A stretch of DNA of 64,000 nucleotides. Source: Lysobacterales bacterium 15-68-25 (lineage in GTDB: Bacteria > Pseudomonadota > Gammaproteobacteria > Xanthomonadales > Rhodanobacteraceae). A program made the position numbers and the translations under genes. The notes under the pieces are model-generated. The model did not search any database, was not told the DNA's origin, and saw nothing but the letters and a program-made list of their open reading frames with translations. Positions 26,065-36,534 of this stretch are shown here, one piece after another. Position 1 is the stretch's first letter; each line of letters opens with the position of its first letter. The stretch is taken from contig NCKB01000008.1 in assembly GCA_002279065.1 (NCBI GenBank), positions 124,001 to 188,000 on the forward strand, read 5' to 3'.

Positions 26065-26138
26065 GCAGGAGTCCACCCTGTGGGCGACGTGTGCGGTCCG
26101 CGAGGCGCACGGCGGTCGCGCACAGGGTGAGCTCCTAC
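26065..26138. repeat. REP-like GTAG-type palindromic element between the POT genes
   Basis: Inverted repeat with 24-base arms: GCAGGAGTCCACCCTGTGGG... at 26065-26088 and the matching arm ending GGGTGAGCTCCTAC at 26115-26138, 20 of 24 positions complementary. The right arm read on the minus strand begins GTAGGAGC, the same head as the elements at 19815 and 45891. The rest of this 183-base gap shows only a poor TAGGGT before the second POT gene. Confidence 0.7.
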
Positions 26139-26231
26139 TCCTCCAGGGCCTCGGACGGCCTGCGGATGCATTCCCCACCCCGACCGGCTAGGGTTCGCAA
26201 AAGATTACGAATCCACCGAGGGGGCGCCCAC

Positions 26232-27737
26232 ATGACCGATACTGCCGCGCCGGCGCCGAATGCGCCTGACTATCCACAGACGCTGGGACATCCGCGCCCG
26301 CTGTGGATGCTGTTCATGACCGAGTTCTGGGAGCGCTTCGCCTTCTACGGCATGCGCTGGGCGCTGGCGCTGTACATCGTGGCGCAGTTCTTCGATGGCG
26401 ATCCGTCCGGCCAGGCCTATGCCAGCCGCACCTACGGCGCCTACCTGGCACTGGTGTACGCGGCCGCCGTGTTCGGTGGCTACGTGGCGGACAAGGTGAT
26501 CGGCTACCAGCGCTCGATCCTGCTCGGCGCGGTGGTGATGGCGGCCGGCCTGTTCCTGATCATGTGGCCGGACCAGCAGGTGTTCCTGTTCGGCCTGGCC
26601 ACGGTGATCGTCGGCAACGGCCTGTTCAAGCCGAACATCTCCTCGATGGTCGGCCAGCTTTACGGGCAGGGCGACCCGCGCCGCGACCGCGGCTTCACGC
26701 TGTTCTACATGGGCATCAACGGCGGCGCGCTGGTCGCGCCGCTGGTCACCGGCTGGCTGGCCGCCTATTTCAGCGACACGCCGATGCAGCAGAACTACAA
26801 GGCGGTGTTCCTCGCCGCGGGCCTGGGCATGCTGGTGAGCCTGGCATGGTTCGAATGGGGACGCGGCGAGCTCAAGGGCGTGGGCCAGCCGGCGCCGGAG
26901 CAGGCCTCGCCGGTCCGCGTGGTCTGGGTGGCGGTCGGCTGCGTGCTGGCGATCCCGCTGGTCTATCTGCTGATGGCCAAGGCCGGCGCGATCGCACTGC
27001 AGTGGCTGCTCAGCGCAATGTTCCTGGCGCTTTCGGCGATGCTGTTCGTCGAGGGCGTGCGCGAAGGCGCGGTGCAGCGCGACCGGGTAATCGCGATGCT
27101 TATCATCTTCGCCTTCAACGTGCTGTTCTGGATGTTCTACGAACAGGCCGGCAGCTCGTTCAACTTCCTCGCGCAGAACCTGGTGGACCGGAAGATGTTC
27201 GGCGGCTGGACCTTCCCGGTGGGCTGGTTCCAGTCAGTCGCGCCGCTGGCGATCGTGCTGCTGGCGCCGTTCGTCTCGCTGGCCTGGGGCTGGATGGACC
27301 GGCGCAAGGCGGAGCCCTCGATTCCGCGCAAGTTCGGCCTCGGCCTGCTGTTCAACGCGCTGGCCTTCGTGGTGCTGATGTTCGCACTGTCCCGGCTGGT
27401 CGACGGCAGCGGCCACATCCCGTTCTGGCCGCTGGTGCTGGTCTACGTGCTGCAGGTGATCGGCGAGCTGTGCCTGTCGCCGATCGGCCTGTCGATGGTG
27501 ACCAAGCTGGCGCCGGTGCGCATGGTCGGCTTCGCGATGGGCGGCTGGTTCCTGTCCACCGGCATCGGCAACAACCTGTCGGGCATCTTCGCCGGTCACG
27601 TCAGCGGCGAGAGCGGCATGACCGTGGCTTCGGCACTGTCCGGTTTCACCTTCAGCTTCTGGCTGCTGGTGGTGCCCGGCGCGCTGCTGTTCCTGGCCGC
27701 GCCGTTGATCAACCGGCTGATGCACGGCGTGCGCTGA
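26232..27737 (+). CDS. POT-family proton-coupled peptide transporter (second copy)
   Basis: 501 aa, paralogue of the preceding transporter with the same topology. The ExxER motif reads EFWERFAFYGM and the PTR2 region GNGLFKPNISSMVGQLY, so one Tyr of the usual YY pair is Phe. ATG 26232 (MTDTAAPAPNAPDYPQ) aligns with the start of the first copy; a longer in-frame extension through the REP region is rejected. Differences between the copies are spread through the protein, so the two may have different peptide preference. Confidence 0.92.
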   Translation: MTDTAAPAPNAPDYPQTLGHPRPLWMLFMTEFWERFAFYGMRWALALYIVAQFFDGDPSGQAYASRTYGAYLALVYAAAVFGGYVADKVIGYQRSILLGAVVMAAGLFLIMWPDQQVFLFGLATVIVGNGLFKPNISSMVGQLYGQGDPRRDRGFTLFYMGINGGALVAPLVTGWLAAYFSDTPMQQNYKAVFLAAGLGMLVSLAWFEWGRGELKGVGQPAPEQASPVRVVWVAVGCVLAIPLVYLLMAKAGAIALQWLLSAMFLALSAMLFVEGVREGAVQRDRVIAMLIIFAFNVLFWMFYEQAGSSFNFLAQNLVDRKMFGGWTFPVGWFQSVAPLAIVLLAPFVSLAWGWMDRRKAEPSIPRKFGLGLLFNALAFVVLMFALSRLVDGSGHIPFWPLVLVYVLQVIGELCLSPIGLSMVTKLAPVRMVGFAMGGWFLSTGIGNNLSGIFAGHVSGESGMTVASALSGFTFSFWLLVVPGALLFLAAPLINRLMHGVR

Positions 27738-27760
27738 AGCCGCCCGGATGCCTGCTCCGG

Positions 27761-28225
27761 TCAGCGGTCCTGCAGGCGGTCGAGGATGCGCACCAGCCAG
27801 GTGCGCTCCTCTTCGGAGAGCTTGTCCAGCAACGCCTGCTCGCGGGCGCGGGCCATCGGCGCGACCACGTCGTGGATCGCCCAACCCGCCTCGGTGAGGT
27901 CGAGCACCGAGCGGCGCTTGTCGTTGTCGGCCATGTGCCGGCTGACCCGGCCGGCTTCCACCAGGCGCGCCAATGCGCGGCTCACCGCCACCTTGTCCAT
28001 CGCCGTGCGATCGGCGACTTCGCGCGCCGACAGTCCCTCGAACCGTGCCAGCACCGCCATCACGCGCCACTCGGTCATGCTCAGGTCGTAGAGCCGCTGG
28101 TAGTCGTCGGCAATCCCTTGGCTGACCGTGTTGGACAGGATCGACAGGCGATAGGGCAGGAAGTGCTCCAGCTCCAACGGGGCGTGCTTGATACCGGGCG
28201 GGGTGGCTTTGCGAGGGTTGGACAC
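27761..28225 (-). CDS. MarR-family regulator, likely of the hppD-hmgA-fahA operon
   Basis: 154 aa winged-helix dimer. HTH region: MTEWRVMAVLARFEGLSARE then VADRTAMDKVAVSRALARL, with the wing at ADNDKRRSVLDLTEAG (DxRxxx motif). Start is GTG 28225, chosen for AAGGAG about 10 bases upstream; a TTG at 28255 would lack a good ribosome site. It is divergent from hppD, and a palindrome in the shared region fits a MarR operator. It probably controls tyrosine/homogentisate catabolism in response to a pathway intermediate; that is inferred from position only. Confidence 0.85.
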   Translation of the reverse strand: MSNPRKATPPGIKHAPLELEHFLPYRLSILSNTVSQGIADDYQRLYDLSMTEWRVMAVLARFEGLSAREVADRTAMDKVAVSRALARLVEAGRVSRHMADNDKRRSVLDLTEAGWAIHDVVAPMARAREQALLDKLSEEERTWLVRILDRLQDR

Positions 28226-28239
28226 TGCGGCGACGCTCC

Positions 28240-28268
28240 TTGCAGTTGGTTTCAAATGTAACTATAAA
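28240..28268 (+). promoter_or_regulatory. hppD promoter with embedded MarR-type operator
   Basis: TTGCAG (28240-28245), a 17-base spacer, and TATAAA (28263-28268) form the best sigma-70 match in the window. An imperfect 20-base palindrome, AGTTGGTTTC AAATGTAACT (28244-28263; outer AGTT/AACT, inner TTnAA), fills the spacer. A repressor bound there would block RNA polymerase. Start of transcription would be near 28275, about 80 bases before the hppD ATG. Confidence 0.6.
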
Positions 28269-28277
28269 GAAGGGCTC

Positions 28278-28319
28278 ATGCGGACTTTCGCACCGGCAGC
28301 GCATGCTGCAAAGCCGCAT
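28278..28319 (+). other. nested hairpin in the hppD leader
   Basis: Outer stem ATGCGG (28278-28283) with CCGCAT (28314-28319), inner stem GCAGC/GCTGC (28296-28300 and 28305-28309) around a GCAT loop. It would form at the very 5' end of the hppD mRNA if the promoter call is right. Role unknown; stability or regulation is possible. Confidence 0.4.
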
Positions 28320-28354
28320 CCGTGACATTAGCGCAGCTGACGCAGGAGAGCGCC

Positions 28355-29467
28355 ATGAACGTCCAGCCCCAGACCGCCGCCCAGCCCAACCTCGGCATGC
28401 AGGTGACCACGTTCGAGAACCCGATGGGCATCGACGGCTTCGAGTTCGTCGAGTTCGCCGCGCCGGCCGACCAGGCTGCCGCGATGCACGACCTTTTCCG
28501 CCGCATGGGCTTCACCGCCGTGCTGCGCCACAAGCGCCGAGCGATCACGGTGTACCGCCAGAACGGCGTGAACTTCCTGCTCAACGAGGAACCGGGTTCG
28601 TTCGCCGCCGATTTCGCCGCCCAGCACGGCCCCAGCGCCTGCGGCTTCGCGATCCGCTTCAAGAAGCGCGGTAGCGAGGTGCTCCAGACCGTGCTCGCCA
28701 ACGGCGGCGAGGCGGTGGGGCACAAGGCCGACACCCGCGCGGTCGATGCGCCGGTGGTCAAGGGCATCGGCGACTGCATGCTCTACCTGGTGGACCGCTA
28801 CGGCGAGGCCGGCAGCATCTACGAGGGCGACTACGAGCCGGTGCCGGGCGCCGAGCAGAACCCGAATGGCTTCGGGCTCACCTTCATCGACCACCTCACC
28901 CACAACCTCTACTTCGGCAACATGCAGAAGTGGTCGGACTACTACGAGCGCCTGTTCAACTTCCGCGAGATCCGCTACTTCGACATCAAGGGTGCCAAGA
29001 CCGGCCTGGTGTCCAAGGCGATGACCGCGCCGGATGGCATCGTGCGCATCCCGCTCAACGAATCGAGCGATCCGAAGAGCCAGATCAACGAGTACCTCGA
29101 CGCCTACCACGGCGAGGGCATCCAGCACATCGCCTGCTTCACCGACGATATCTACGAAACGGTGGAGGCCATGCGCGCGCAGGGCGTCGAGTTCCTGGAC
29201 ACGCCGGACACCTACTACGAGGTGATCGACCAGCGCATTCCCGCCCACGGCGAGGACGTGCCGCGGCTGCGCAGGAACAAGATCCTGATCGACGCCGACC
29301 CGGAGACCAAGCAGCGCAAGCTGCTGCAGATCTTCACCCAGAACTGCATCGGCCCGATCTTCTTCGAGATCATCCAGCGCAAGGGCAACGAGGGTTTCGG
29401 CGAAGGCAACTTCCAGGCGCTGTTCGAGTCGATCGAACGCGACCAGATGAAGCGCGGCGTGCTCTGA
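28355..29467 (+). CDS. hppD: 4-hydroxyphenylpyruvate dioxygenase
   Basis: 370 aa non-heme Fe(II) enzyme converting 4-hydroxyphenylpyruvate to homogentisate in tyrosine degradation. Two VOC half-domains. The Fe ligands are visible in FIDHLTHN (His), IQHIACFTDD (His) and FFEIIQRKG (Glu). ATG 28355 follows CAGGAGAGC. First gene of hppD-hmgA-fahA, all on the plus strand with 12- and 28-base gaps; transcription is probably controlled by the divergent MarR protein. Confidence 0.95.
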   Translation: MNVQPQTAAQPNLGMQVTTFENPMGIDGFEFVEFAAPADQAAAMHDLFRRMGFTAVLRHKRRAITVYRQNGVNFLLNEEPGSFAADFAAQHGPSACGFAIRFKKRGSEVLQTVLANGGEAVGHKADTRAVDAPVVKGIGDCMLYLVDRYGEAGSIYEGDYEPVPGAEQNPNGFGLTFIDHLTHNLYFGNMQKWSDYYERLFNFREIRYFDIKGAKTGLVSKAMTAPDGIVRIPLNESSDPKSQINEYLDAYHGEGIQHIACFTDDIYETVEAMRAQGVEFLDTPDTYYEVIDQRIPAHGEDVPRLRRNKILIDADPETKQRKLLQIFTQNCIGPIFFEIIQRKGNEGFGEGNFQALFESIERDQMKRGVL

Positions 29468-29479
29468 GAGGACAGCTCC

Positions 29480-30787
29480 ATGACGACGATGGTCGGTAAC
29501 GGTTACCAGTCCGGGTTCGGCAACGAGTTCGCCAGCGAGGCGCTGCCGGGCGTGCTGCCCACCGGGCAGAACTCGCCGCAGCGGGTGGCCCACGGGCTTT
29601 ACGCGGAGCAGGTTTCCGGCACGGCATTCACCGCGCCGCGGCGGGAGAACCGGCGGAGCTGGCTGTACCGCATCCGCCCGGCGGCGATGCATCGGCCATT
29701 CGCCCCGCTGGCGCATGCCACCTTCCACAACCGCTTCGACGAGGCGCCGGCCACGCCCAACCAGCTGCGCTGGGACCCGTGGCCGCTGCCTTCCGCGCCG
29801 ACCGACTTCCTCGACGGGCTGGTGACCATCGCCGGGCATGGCGGTGCCGCCGAGCAGGGCGGGGTGGGCGTGCACGTCTATGCCGCCAACCGTTCGATGG
29901 AAGGGCGCTATTTCTACGACGCCGACGGCGAGCTGCTGATCGTGCCGCAGCTGGGCCGGCTGCGCCTGCTCACCGAACTGGGCGTGCTCGACGTGGCGCC
30001 GCTGGAGATCGCGGTGGTGCCGCGCGGCATCCGCTTCCGCGTCGAGCTGCTCGACGCCGAGGCGCGCGGCTACGTGGCCGAAAACTTCGGCGCGCTGCTG
30101 CGCCTGCCGGACCTGGGGCCGATCGGCGCCAACTCGATGGCGCTGCCGCGCGACTTCCTGGTGCCCCATGCGGCCTGGGAAGACGTCGAGGGCGACTTCA
30201 GGCTCGTCGCCAAGTTCCAGGGCGCGCTGTGGCAGGCCGACATCGGCCACTCGCCGCTGGACGTGGTCGCCTGGCACGGCAACTACGCGCCCTACAAGTA
30301 CGACCTGACCCGCTTCAACACCGTCGGCTCGATCAGCGTGGACCATCCGGACCCGTCGATCTTCACCGTGCTGACCTCGCCCAGCGACACCCCCGGCACG
30401 GCCAACCTGGATTTCGTGATCTTCCCGCCGCGCTGGCTGGTGGCCGAGCACACCTTCCGCCCGCCGTACTTCCACCGCAACGTGGCAAGCGAGTTCATGG
30501 GCCTGATCGAGGGCGCCTACGACGCCAAGGCCGGCGGCTTCGCGCCCGGCGGCATGAGCCTGCACAACTGCATGAGCGGCCACGGCCCCGATGCGGCCAG
30601 CTTCGAGAAGGCCGCCGCCGCCGACCTGAGCCAGCCGGACCACCTGACCGGTACCATGGCCTTCATGTTCGAGACGCGGAAGGTGTTCCGCCCCAGCGCG
30701 CAGGCGCTGTCCGCGCCGCAACTGCAGGACGACTACTACACGTGCTGGCAGGGTATCGCGAAGCACTTCGATCCGATGAAGCCCTGA
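29480..30787 (+). CDS. hmgA: homogentisate 1,2-dioxygenase
   Basis: 435 aa Fe(II) cupin enzyme that opens homogentisate to maleylacetoacetate. The N-terminus [16 protein letters not shown] is family-typical; Fe-site segments are in the second half ([14 protein letters not shown] and the preceding [13 protein letters not shown] region). Length equals the usual bacterial size. It begins 12 bases after hppD and precedes fahA. The next enzyme, maleylacetoacetate isomerase, is not here but at 47260-47928. Confidence 0.96.
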   Translation: MTTMVGNGYQSGFGNEFASEALPGVLPTGQNSPQRVAHGLYAEQVSGTAFTAPRRENRRSWLYRIRPAAMHRPFAPLAHATFHNRFDEAPATPNQLRWDPWPLPSAPTDFLDGLVTIAGHGGAAEQGGVGVHVYAANRSMEGRYFYDADGELLIVPQLGRLRLLTELGVLDVAPLEIAVVPRGIRFRVELLDAEARGYVAENFGALLRLPDLGPIGANSMALPRDFLVPHAAWEDVEGDFRLVAKFQGALWQADIGHSPLDVVAWHGNYAPYKYDLTRFNTVGSISVDHPDPSIFTVLTSPSDTPGTANLDFVIFPPRWLVAEHTFRPPYFHRNVASEFMGLIEGAYDAKAGGFAPGGMSLHNCMSGHGPDAASFEKAAAADLSQPDHLTGTMAFMFETRKVFRPSAQALSAPQLQDDYYTCWQGIAKHFDPMKP

Positions 30788-30815
30788 TCGCATCCGTTCC
30801 AGGAGTAATGATTCG

Positions 30816-31802
30816 ATGAAGCTTGGCAGTCTCAAGGAAGGCGGCCGCGACGGCACGCTGATCGTCGTCAGCCGCGACCTGACCCATGCCGCCCGCGCCA
30901 CCGGTATCGCGCCGACCCTGCAGGCCGCGCTGGACGACTGGCACAACGCCGCGCCACGCCTCAACGCGCTGTACGACGAGGTGAATGCCGGCACCGCCGA
31001 AGGCCGCTTCGCGCTGGACCTCAATGCGCTGGCCGCGCCGCTGCCGCGCGCCTACGAGTTCGTCGACGGCTCGGCGTACCTACCGCACGTGGAACGCGTG
31101 CGCAAGGCGCGCAGCGCCGAGGTGCCGGCCAGCTTCTACACCGACCCGCTGATGTACCAGGCCACCAGTGCCGGCTTCCTGGGCCCGCGCGATCCGGTGG
31201 TGGTGCCCAGCGAGGACTACGGCATCGACCTGGAGGCCGAGGTGCTGGTGGTGACCGACGACGTGCCGATGGCGGTGACGCCGGAGCAGGCCGCCGGCCA
31301 CATCCAGCTGGTCGGCCTGGTCAACGACGTGTCCCTGCGCGGCCTGATCCCCGCCGAGCTGGCCAAGGGGTTCGGCTTCCTGCAGTCCAAGCCGCGCTCG
31401 GCGCTGTCGCCGGTGCTGGTGACGCCGGACGAACTGGGTGATGCCTGGCAGGACACCAAGCTGCACCTGCCGATGCGCACATGGATCAACGGCCAGTGGT
31501 TCGGCGAGGCCGAATGCGGCGTGGACATGCAGTTCAACTTCGCCCAGCTGGTGGCACACGCGGCCAAGACCCGCCCGCTCACCGCGGGCACCCTGGTCGG
31601 CTCCGGCACCATCGCCAACCAGGACACGGCCAAGGGCGCCTCCTGCCTGGCCGAGCAGCGCACCGTGGAAACCCTGCGCGACGGCCAGCCGTCCACGCCG
31701 TTCCTGAAGTACGAGGACACCGTGCGGATCGAGATCACCGATGCCACCGGCCAGTCGATCTTCGGCGCCATCGAGCAGGTCATTGCGCCGCTCAAGCGTT
31801 GA
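30816..31802 (+). CDS. fahA: fumarylacetoacetate hydrolase family protein
   Basis: 328 aa. FAA-hydrolase fold with metal-site acidic residues in YGIDLEAEV and later GLVNDVSLR. GSGTIANQD is the usual substrate-loop segment. It is shorter than eukaryotic FAH and matches the bacterial two-domain form seen next to hmgA, so cleavage of fumarylacetoacetate to fumarate and acetoacetate is the likely reaction. Ends the operon; a 12-base-pair hairpin follows. Confidence 0.9.
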   Translation: MKLGSLKEGGRDGTLIVVSRDLTHAARATGIAPTLQAALDDWHNAAPRLNALYDEVNAGTAEGRFALDLNALAAPLPRAYEFVDGSAYLPHVERVRKARSAEVPASFYTDPLMYQATSAGFLGPRDPVVVPSEDYGIDLEAEVLVVTDDVPMAVTPEQAAGHIQLVGLVNDVSLRGLIPAELAKGFGFLQSKPRSALSPVLVTPDELGDAWQDTKLHLPMRTWINGQWFGEAECGVDMQFNFAQLVAHAAKTRPLTAGTLVGSGTIANQDTAKGASCLAEQRTVETLRDGQPSTPFLKYEDTVRIEITDATGQSIFGAIEQVIAPLKR

Positions 31803-31811
31803 CGATCGCAC

Positions 31812-31840
31812 CTGCCGTCCGGCATGACGCCGGGCGGCAG
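31812..31840 (+). terminator. terminator-like hairpin after fahA
   Basis: Stem CTGCCGTCCGGC with GCCGGGCGGCAG (one G-U pair), ATGAC loop, 9 bases past the fahA stop. There is no T-tract, so it may be a weak terminator or an mRNA 3'-end stabiliser. Confidence 0.5.
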
Positions 31841-31889
31841 GGGCATATCCATAGGCGAACTGGTTATCACCCGTAGGGCCGGTGCTGGC

Positions 31890-31895
31890 TAGAAT
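31890..31895 (+). promoter_or_regulatory. candidate -10 element for cysD, very close to the start codon
   Basis: TAGAAT ending 9 bases before the cysD ATG. If used, transcription would begin about 2-4 bases before the ATG, giving an almost leaderless mRNA. No strong Shine-Dalgarno precedes cysD (CGGCGGATC only). An alternative upstream promoter cannot be excluded. Confidence 0.35.
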
Positions 31896-31904
31896 CGGCG
31901 GATC

Positions 31905-32843
31905 ATGACCGTTCTCCAGACACCCCACGCCGACGCGCTGGCCGCCCGACACTCGCATCTCAAGCGCCTCGAGGCCGAGAGCATCCACATCCTTCGCGAG
32001 GTGGCGGCCGAGTTCCGTCACCCGGTGATGCTGTATTCCATCGGCAAGGATTCCTCGGTGCTGCTGCACCTGTTGCAGAAGGCCTTCTATCCGGCGCCGC
32101 CGCCGATCCCGCTTCTGCATGTGGACACCACCTGGAAGTTCCGCGAGATGATCGCCTTCCGCGACCGCCGAGCGGCCGAGGTGGGCGCCAGGCTGATCGT
32201 GCACATCAACCAGGAAGGCGTTCGCCAAGGGGTGGGCCCGTTCTCCCACGGCGCCACCGTGCACACCGACATCATGAAGACCCAGGCGCTGAAGCAGGCG
32301 CTGGATGCGCACGGCTTCGACGCGGCGATAGGTGGTGCCCGTCGCGACGAGGAGAAGTCGCGCGCCAAGGAGCGCGTGTTCTCCTTCCGCACCGCGCAGC
32401 ATCGCTGGGACCCGAAGCGCCAGCGCCCGGAGTTGTGGAACCTCTACAACGGCCGCATCGCCAAGGGCGAGAGCGTGCGGGTGTTCCCGCTGTCGAACTG
32501 GACCGAGCTGGACATCTGGCTCTACATCTACCGCGAGGCGATCGAGGTGCCGTCGCTCTACCTCGCCGCGCCACGCCCGGTGGTCGAGCGCGACGGCATG
32601 CTGGTGATGGTCGACGACGAGCGCCTGCCGCTCAAACCCGGCGAGCAGCCCGAGATGCGCAAGGTACGTTTCCGCACGCTGGGCTGCTACCCGCTGACCG
32701 GCGCGATCGAATCGGAGGCCGACGACCTGCCCAAGGTGATCCAGGAGATGCTCGTTGCGCGCACCTCCGAGCGGCAGGGGCGGGCGATCGACCACGATCC
32801 CTCCGCCTCGATGGAAAAGAAGAAGCAGGAGGGGTATTTCTGA
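31905..32843 (+). CDS. cysD: sulfate adenylyltransferase subunit 2
   Basis: 312 aa. The small catalytic subunit of ATP sulfurylase, which adenylates sulfate to APS. PP-loop: [13 protein letters not shown] near residue 45. The C-terminus [23 protein letters not shown] is family-typical (key residues DHD and GYF). The stop overlaps the cysNC start by one base (TGATG), so the two subunits are made together. Confidence 0.96.
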   Translation: MTVLQTPHADALAARHSHLKRLEAESIHILREVAAEFRHPVMLYSIGKDSSVLLHLLQKAFYPAPPPIPLLHVDTTWKFREMIAFRDRRAAEVGARLIVHINQEGVRQGVGPFSHGATVHTDIMKTQALKQALDAHGFDAAIGGARRDEEKSRAKERVFSFRTAQHRWDPKRQRPELWNLYNGRIAKGESVRVFPLSNWTELDIWLYIYREAIEVPSLYLAAPRPVVERDGMLVMVDDERLPLKPGEQPEMRKVRFRTLGCYPLTGAIESEADDLPKVIQEMLVARTSERQGRAIDHDPSASMEKKKQEGYF

Positions 32844-34726
32844 TGGGCCGCGAACCGATCCTGTCCGTGGACGACTACCTCGCCCGCCACGAATCGAAGG
32901 ACCTGCTGCGCTTCATCACCTGCGGCAGCGTCGACGACGGCAAGAGCACACTGCTCGGCCGCCTGCTGTACGACACCAAGGTGTTGTTCGACGACCAGCT
33001 CGCCGCGCTGGAAGGCGACTCGCTGCGCCACGGCACGCAGAACGGGGAGCTGGACTTCGCGCTGCTGGTGGATGGCCTGTCGGCCGAGCGCGAGCAGGGC
33101 ATCACCATCGACGTGGCCTACCGCTTCTTCACCACCGAGCGGCGCAAGTTCATCGTCGCCGACTGCCCGGGCCACGAGCAGTACACGCGCAACATGGCCA
33201 CCGGCGCCAGCACGGCGGATCTCGCCGTGGTGCTGATCGACGCGCGCAAGGGCGTGCTGACGCAGACCCGGCGGCACACCTACATTGCCGCGCTGCTGGG
33301 CATCCGCCACGTGCTGCTGGCGGTGAACAAGATGGACCTGGTCGGCTACGACGAGGCGACCTTCCGTGCCATCGAGACCGAGTACGCGGCGCTCGCCGCA
33401 GGCATGGGCATTGCCCAGGTCACAGCGATCCCGGTGTCGGCGCTGCGCGGCGAGAACGTCAGCGCCCGCGCCACGGCGATGCCCTGGTTCGATGGCCCGA
33501 GCCTGCTCGAGCACCTGGAGACGGTGGCGATCACGCCGCCGGCGCAGACGCCGGGCTTCCGCCTGCCGGTGCAGTGGGTGTGCCGACCCGACCAGAATTT
33601 CCGCGGCTATGCCGGGCCGGTGGTGGCCGGATCGATCGCCCCCGGTGACGAAGTCGTGGTGCTGCCGGGCGGCGCGCGTTCGCGCGTGGCGCGCATCGTC
33701 ACTGCCGATGGCGACCGCAAGCAGGCGACGGCCGGCGACGCGGTCACGTTGACCCTGGAAGACGAGCGCGACATCAGCCGCGGCGACGTGATCGCCGCGG
33801 CGGGCGATCCGCCGCAGGTGGCCGACCAGTTTGCTGCCCACCTGCTGTGGATGGACGAATCGGCACTGCTGCCGGGGCGCGGCTACTGGTTGAAGATCGG
33901 CACGCGCACGGTCGGTGCGCAGGTCACCGAGATCAAGCACAAGGTCGACGTGAACACCCAGGAGGAGCTGGCGGCCAAGCGGCTGGAGCTCAACGAGGTG
34001 GGCTACTGCAACCTGTCGCTGGACCAGCCGGTGGCGTTCGAGCCCTATGCGACCTGCCGCGAGCTGGGTGCCTTCATCCTGATCGACCGGCAGACCAACG
34101 CCACGGTTGGTGCGGGCACGCTGGACTTCGCCCTGCGCCGTGCCGACAACATCCACTGGCAGCACCTGGACATCGACCGGGCCGCGCGTGCGCGGCTGAA
34201 GGGCCAGGCGCCGGCCTGTCTGTGGTTCACCGGCCTGTCCGGATCGGGCAAGTCCACCGTGGCCAACCTGGTGGAGAAGCGCCTGTTCGCGATGGGACGG
34301 CACACCTATCTGCTGGATGGCGACAACGTGCGCCACGGGCTCAATCGCGATCTCGGCTTCACCTCCGAGGACCGCGTGGAGAACATCCGCCGCGTGGCCG
34401 AGGTGGCGAAGCTGATGGTCGACGCCGGCCTGATCGTGCTGGTGTCCTTCATCAGTCCGTTCCGCAGCGAGCGGCGGATGGCGCGCGAACTGTTCGCGCC
34501 GGGCGAGTTCCACGAGGTGTTCGTCGACACGCCGCTGGCGGTTTGCGAGGCGCGCGACGTGAAGGGCCTGTACGCCAAGGCGCGGGCCGGCAGCATCAAG
34601 AACTTCACCGGCATCGATTCGCCGTACGAGGTACCCGAAGCTGCGGAAGTGCACCTGCAGGGTGGTGAGGAGGCTCCGGAACAGCTCGCCGAGCGGGTGA
34701 TCCGGGAACTGCTCGGCGAGCACTGA
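32843..34726 (+). CDS. cysNC: fused sulfate adenylyltransferase subunit 1 / APS kinase
   Basis: 627 aa. N-terminal CysN GTPase (about 1-435) with G1 [15 protein letters not shown]3 DCPGHEQYT and G4 NKMDL; it activates CysD through GTP hydrolysis. C-terminal CysC APS kinase (about 440-627) with Walker [16 protein letters not shown] and the conserved [13 protein letters not shown]. The fusion lets APS pass directly to phosphorylation to PAPS and is common in Xanthomonadales and rhizobia. ATG 32843 follows AGGAGGGG. The reductase genes are not in the window. Confidence 0.96.
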   Translation: MGREPILSVDDYLARHESKDLLRFITCGSVDDGKSTLLGRLLYDTKVLFDDQLAALEGDSLRHGTQNGELDFALLVDGLSAEREQGITIDVAYRFFTTERRKFIVADCPGHEQYTRNMATGASTADLAVVLIDARKGVLTQTRRHTYIAALLGIRHVLLAVNKMDLVGYDEATFRAIETEYAALAAGMGIAQVTAIPVSALRGENVSARATAMPWFDGPSLLEHLETVAITPPAQTPGFRLPVQWVCRPDQNFRGYAGPVVAGSIAPGDEVVVLPGGARSRVARIVTADGDRKQATAGDAVTLTLEDERDISRGDVIAAAGDPPQVADQFAAHLLWMDESALLPGRGYWLKIGTRTVGAQVTEIKHKVDVNTQEELAAKRLELNEVGYCNLSLDQPVAFEPYATCRELGAFILIDRQTNATVGAGTLDFALRRADNIHWQHLDIDRAARARLKGQAPACLWFTGLSGSGKSTVANLVEKRLFAMGRHTYLLDGDNVRHGLNRDLGFTSEDRVENIRRVAEVAKLMVDAGLIVLVSFISPFRSERRMARELFAPGEFHEVFVDTPLAVCEARDVKGLYAKARAGSIKNFTGIDSPYEVPEAAEVHLQGGEEAPEQLAERVIRELLGEH

Positions 34727-34791
34727 ATGCGCGACAGGGGGGCGGCCAGCCTCTAGGATGGCGCTCCCGACTTTTCCGCATGAGGCATCCG

Positions 34792-35295
34792 ATGTCGCAG
34801 AACGTTACGCTCAAGGGCAATCCGGTCGAGGTCCAGGGCGATTTCCCCGCCGCTGGCGACAAGGCGCCCGGTTTCCGCCTGGTTGCCAAGGACCTGGCCG
34901 ATGTCTCGCTGGCCGACTTCACCGGCAAACGCAAGATCCTGAACATCTTCCCCAGCGTCGACACGCCGGTGTGCGCCGCGTCGGTGCGCCACTTCAACCA
35001 GGATGCCTCGGAACTGGCCAACACCGTGGTGCTGTGCATCTCGGCCGACCTGCCGTTCGCGCAGGCGCGCTTCTGCGGCGCCGAGGGACTGGACAACGTG
35101 GTGACGCTGTCCACCCTGCGCGGTGGCGATTTCCTCAAGGCCTACGGCGTGGCGCTGTCCAGCGGTCCGCTGGCCGGCCTGGCGGCGCGCGCGGTGGTGG
35201 TGCTGGACGAGCACGACCACGTGAAGCACGCCGAGCTGGTGCCGGAAATCACCCAGGAGCCGGACTACGACGCGGCGCTCGCCGTGCTGCGCTGA
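34792..35295 (+). CDS. tpx: thiol peroxidase (atypical 2-Cys peroxiredoxin)
   Basis: 167 aa, reduces lipid and hydrogen peroxides using thioredoxin. Peroxidatic Cys 61 lies in [11 protein letters not shown] and resolving Cys 95 in ARFCGAEGL, both as in E. coli Tpx. ATG 34792 is preferred (GAGGCATCCG upstream) over ATG 34780. A TAGGAT at 34754-34759 is a possible -10. It converges on gapA with a shared terminator. Confidence 0.95.
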   Translation: MSQNVTLKGNPVEVQGDFPAAGDKAPGFRLVAKDLADVSLADFTGKRKILNIFPSVDTPVCAASVRHFNQDASELANTVVLCISADLPFAQARFCGAEGLDNVVTLSTLRGGDFLKAYGVALSSGPLAGLAARAVVVLDEHDHVKHAELVPEITQEPDYDAALAVLR

Positions 35296-35313
35296 CGGCG
35301 GCGGCAAGGCAAG

Positions 35314-35341
35314 AAAAAGGCGCCCCGCGGGGCGCCTTTTT
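35314..35341. terminator. bidirectional Rho-independent terminator between tpx and gapA
   Basis: Perfect 28-base palindrome: AAAAAGGCGCCCC followed by its complement ending CGCCTTTTT. A-run on one side and T-run on the other allow termination in both directions between the convergent genes. Confidence 0.9.
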
Positions 35342-35361
35342 CGTGGAGCGGACCCGGTGGC

Positions 35362-36471
<1,110 letters not shown>

Positions 36472-36534
36472 TCATCGGGATGATCGTGCGCTGTGGCAGA
36501 CTCCGGCGCTCCCCAAGCCACGTTGTTGAAGCCG

